A stretch of 64,000 nt of DNA from Glaciecola sp. UBA983 (GTDB lineage Bacteria > Pseudomonadota > Gammaproteobacteria > Enterobacterales > Alteromonadaceae), in the NCBI GenBank assembly GCA_002292215.1, contig DBBN01000078.1, positions 5,637-69,636 on the forward strand, given 5' to 3'. The notes under the pieces were generated by a model. It was not told the DNA's origin and searched no databases. It was given only the letters and a program-made list of their open reading frames with translations. Positions within the stretch are counted from its first letter, which is position 1. Each line of letters opens with the position of its first letter. The position numbers and the translations under genes were made by a program. Positions 63,471 to 64,000 of the stretch are shown here, piece after piece.

Positions 63471-64000
63471 ATGCCACATTTTACGATAGGAAAAATTACA
63501 CGTAGTCTCGCTAAAGTATGCGCTACAGTCGGCTTACTAAGTAGTGTTTTAATTACGATGCCAGCACTGGCGCACGGACACAAGTCTGGTGAAACGCATA
63601 GCACTGCCGACATGGTGAAAGCAGCGATGCAAGCGTCGTCTCGTCCAGAAAAAGACGCCGAACGTGATCGTAATCGTAAACCGGTCGAAACGCTCGCATT
63701 TTTTGGTTTAGAGCATGACATGAAAGTAGTGGAACTGATCCCTGGTGGCGGTTGGTACACGCGCTTAATCGCACCAGTCGTGGCTGAAGATGGTGAATAT
63801 TATGCCGCATTAGGTACTTCACGTATTGAGCGTGACTTAGCTAAAGAAGCAGGTTTTAAAGATGTTAATATCATTGCCAAAGAAGCGACTATGGGTCGTG
63901 CTGATGGTGCGAAATTTTATTCATTGAACGTTGATACCCTAGGTGTGAGCAATATGGATATGGTATTTACGTTCCGTAATTATCATAATTTTGATGACGC
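63471..64000 (+). CDS. Exported class I SAM-dependent methyltransferase-like protein (3' end outside window)
   Basis: The first 176 codons of a gene cut by the window edge. AAAAAAGGAA is placed well before ATG 63471. A signal peptide (LAKVCATVGLLSSVLITMPALAHG) and a charged linker precede a Rossmann-like start, KPVETLAFFGLEHDMKVVELIPGGGWYTRLIAPVVAEDGEYYAALGTSRIER, whose VELIPGGGWYT resembles the SAM-binding motif of the uncharacterised exported methyltransferase family. NMDMVFTFRNYHNF follows. Export of a methyltransferase fold is peculiar but recurrent in proteobacteria, and its reaction is unknown. Confidence 0.82.
   Translation, partial: MPHFTIGKITRSLAKVCATVGLLSSVLITMPALAHGHKSGETHSTADMVKAAMQASSRPEKDAERDRNRKPVETLAFFGLEHDMKVVELIPGGGWYTRLIAPVVAEDGEYYAALGTSRIERDLAKEAGFKDVNIIAKEATMGRADGAKFYSLNVDTLGVSNMDMVFTFRNYHNFDD

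Overview
The window looks like a core chromosomal segment of a marine gammaproteobacterium, most likely of the order Alteromonadales or close to it. This is inferred from protein resemblance and gene order: nudE, yheS/T/U/V, slyX-fkpA, greB-tex, bioH-gntX-nfuA, lexA-plsB and ilvY-ilvC all match gammaproteobacterial order. The composition is AT-rich and coding density is high. I see no rRNA, tRNA, CRISPR array, insertion sequence or prophage.

Layout. 0-8.5 kb: the broken edge of a yrfG-like HAD nucleotidase, nudE, cysQ, the yheS-DUF2390-yheT-yheU operon, yheV, a TIGR02647 gene, slyX, a WD40 lipoprotein and an FKBP lipoprotein. 8.6-11.2 kb: a four-gene bufferin-type RiPP operon (DUF2282 precursor, DUF692/MNIO enzyme, DUF2063 partner, DoxX membrane protein), the most unusual system here and probably copper-related. 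11.3-16.4 kb: a GNAT gene, eptA with a PmrA-like box, greB, a ParD/ParE-type toxin-antitoxin pair and a sugar porter. The last two sit between greB and tex, which are often neighbours. 16.5-25.6 kb: tex, bioH, comF/gntX, a large M14 peptidase, nfuA with a good IscR site, a small membrane protein and a MATE transporter.

25.7-35.9 kb: a polysaccharide deacetylase, then the complete aa3/caa3-type cytochrome oxidase locus in two leftward blocks: structural ctaC-ctaD-ctaG-ctaE, and assembly surf1, a SCO-like protein, ctaA, cyoE and sco. A divergent DUF2909 gene and a shared terminator separate them. 35.9-48 kb: lexA with two SOS boxes, plsB, the ilvE-ilvD-ilvA operon, comM, and ilvY/ilvC with an IlvY-type operator. 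With ilvA, ilvC, ilvD and ilvE the window covers isoleucine/valine synthesis except acetolactate synthase. 48-54 kb: an orphan gene behind a strongly folded leader, a Bcr/CflA pump, carbonic anhydrase, an EamA transporter and proB-proA. 54-64 kb: an M1 peptidase with DUF6702, an aldehyde dehydrogenase with a coupled GNAT gene, DUF6482, DUF3014-DUF1285, an exported amidohydrolase, a YqaA/SNARE-associated membrane protein and a truncated exported methyltransferase.

The organism implied is an aerobic heterotroph that makes its own branched-chain amino acids and proline, exports several peptidases, and invests in copper handling (terminal oxidase, Sco, Cox11 and the bufferin operon). Start codons were re-chosen for several genes from Shine-Dalgarno spacing and family N termini. 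These choices are predictions.
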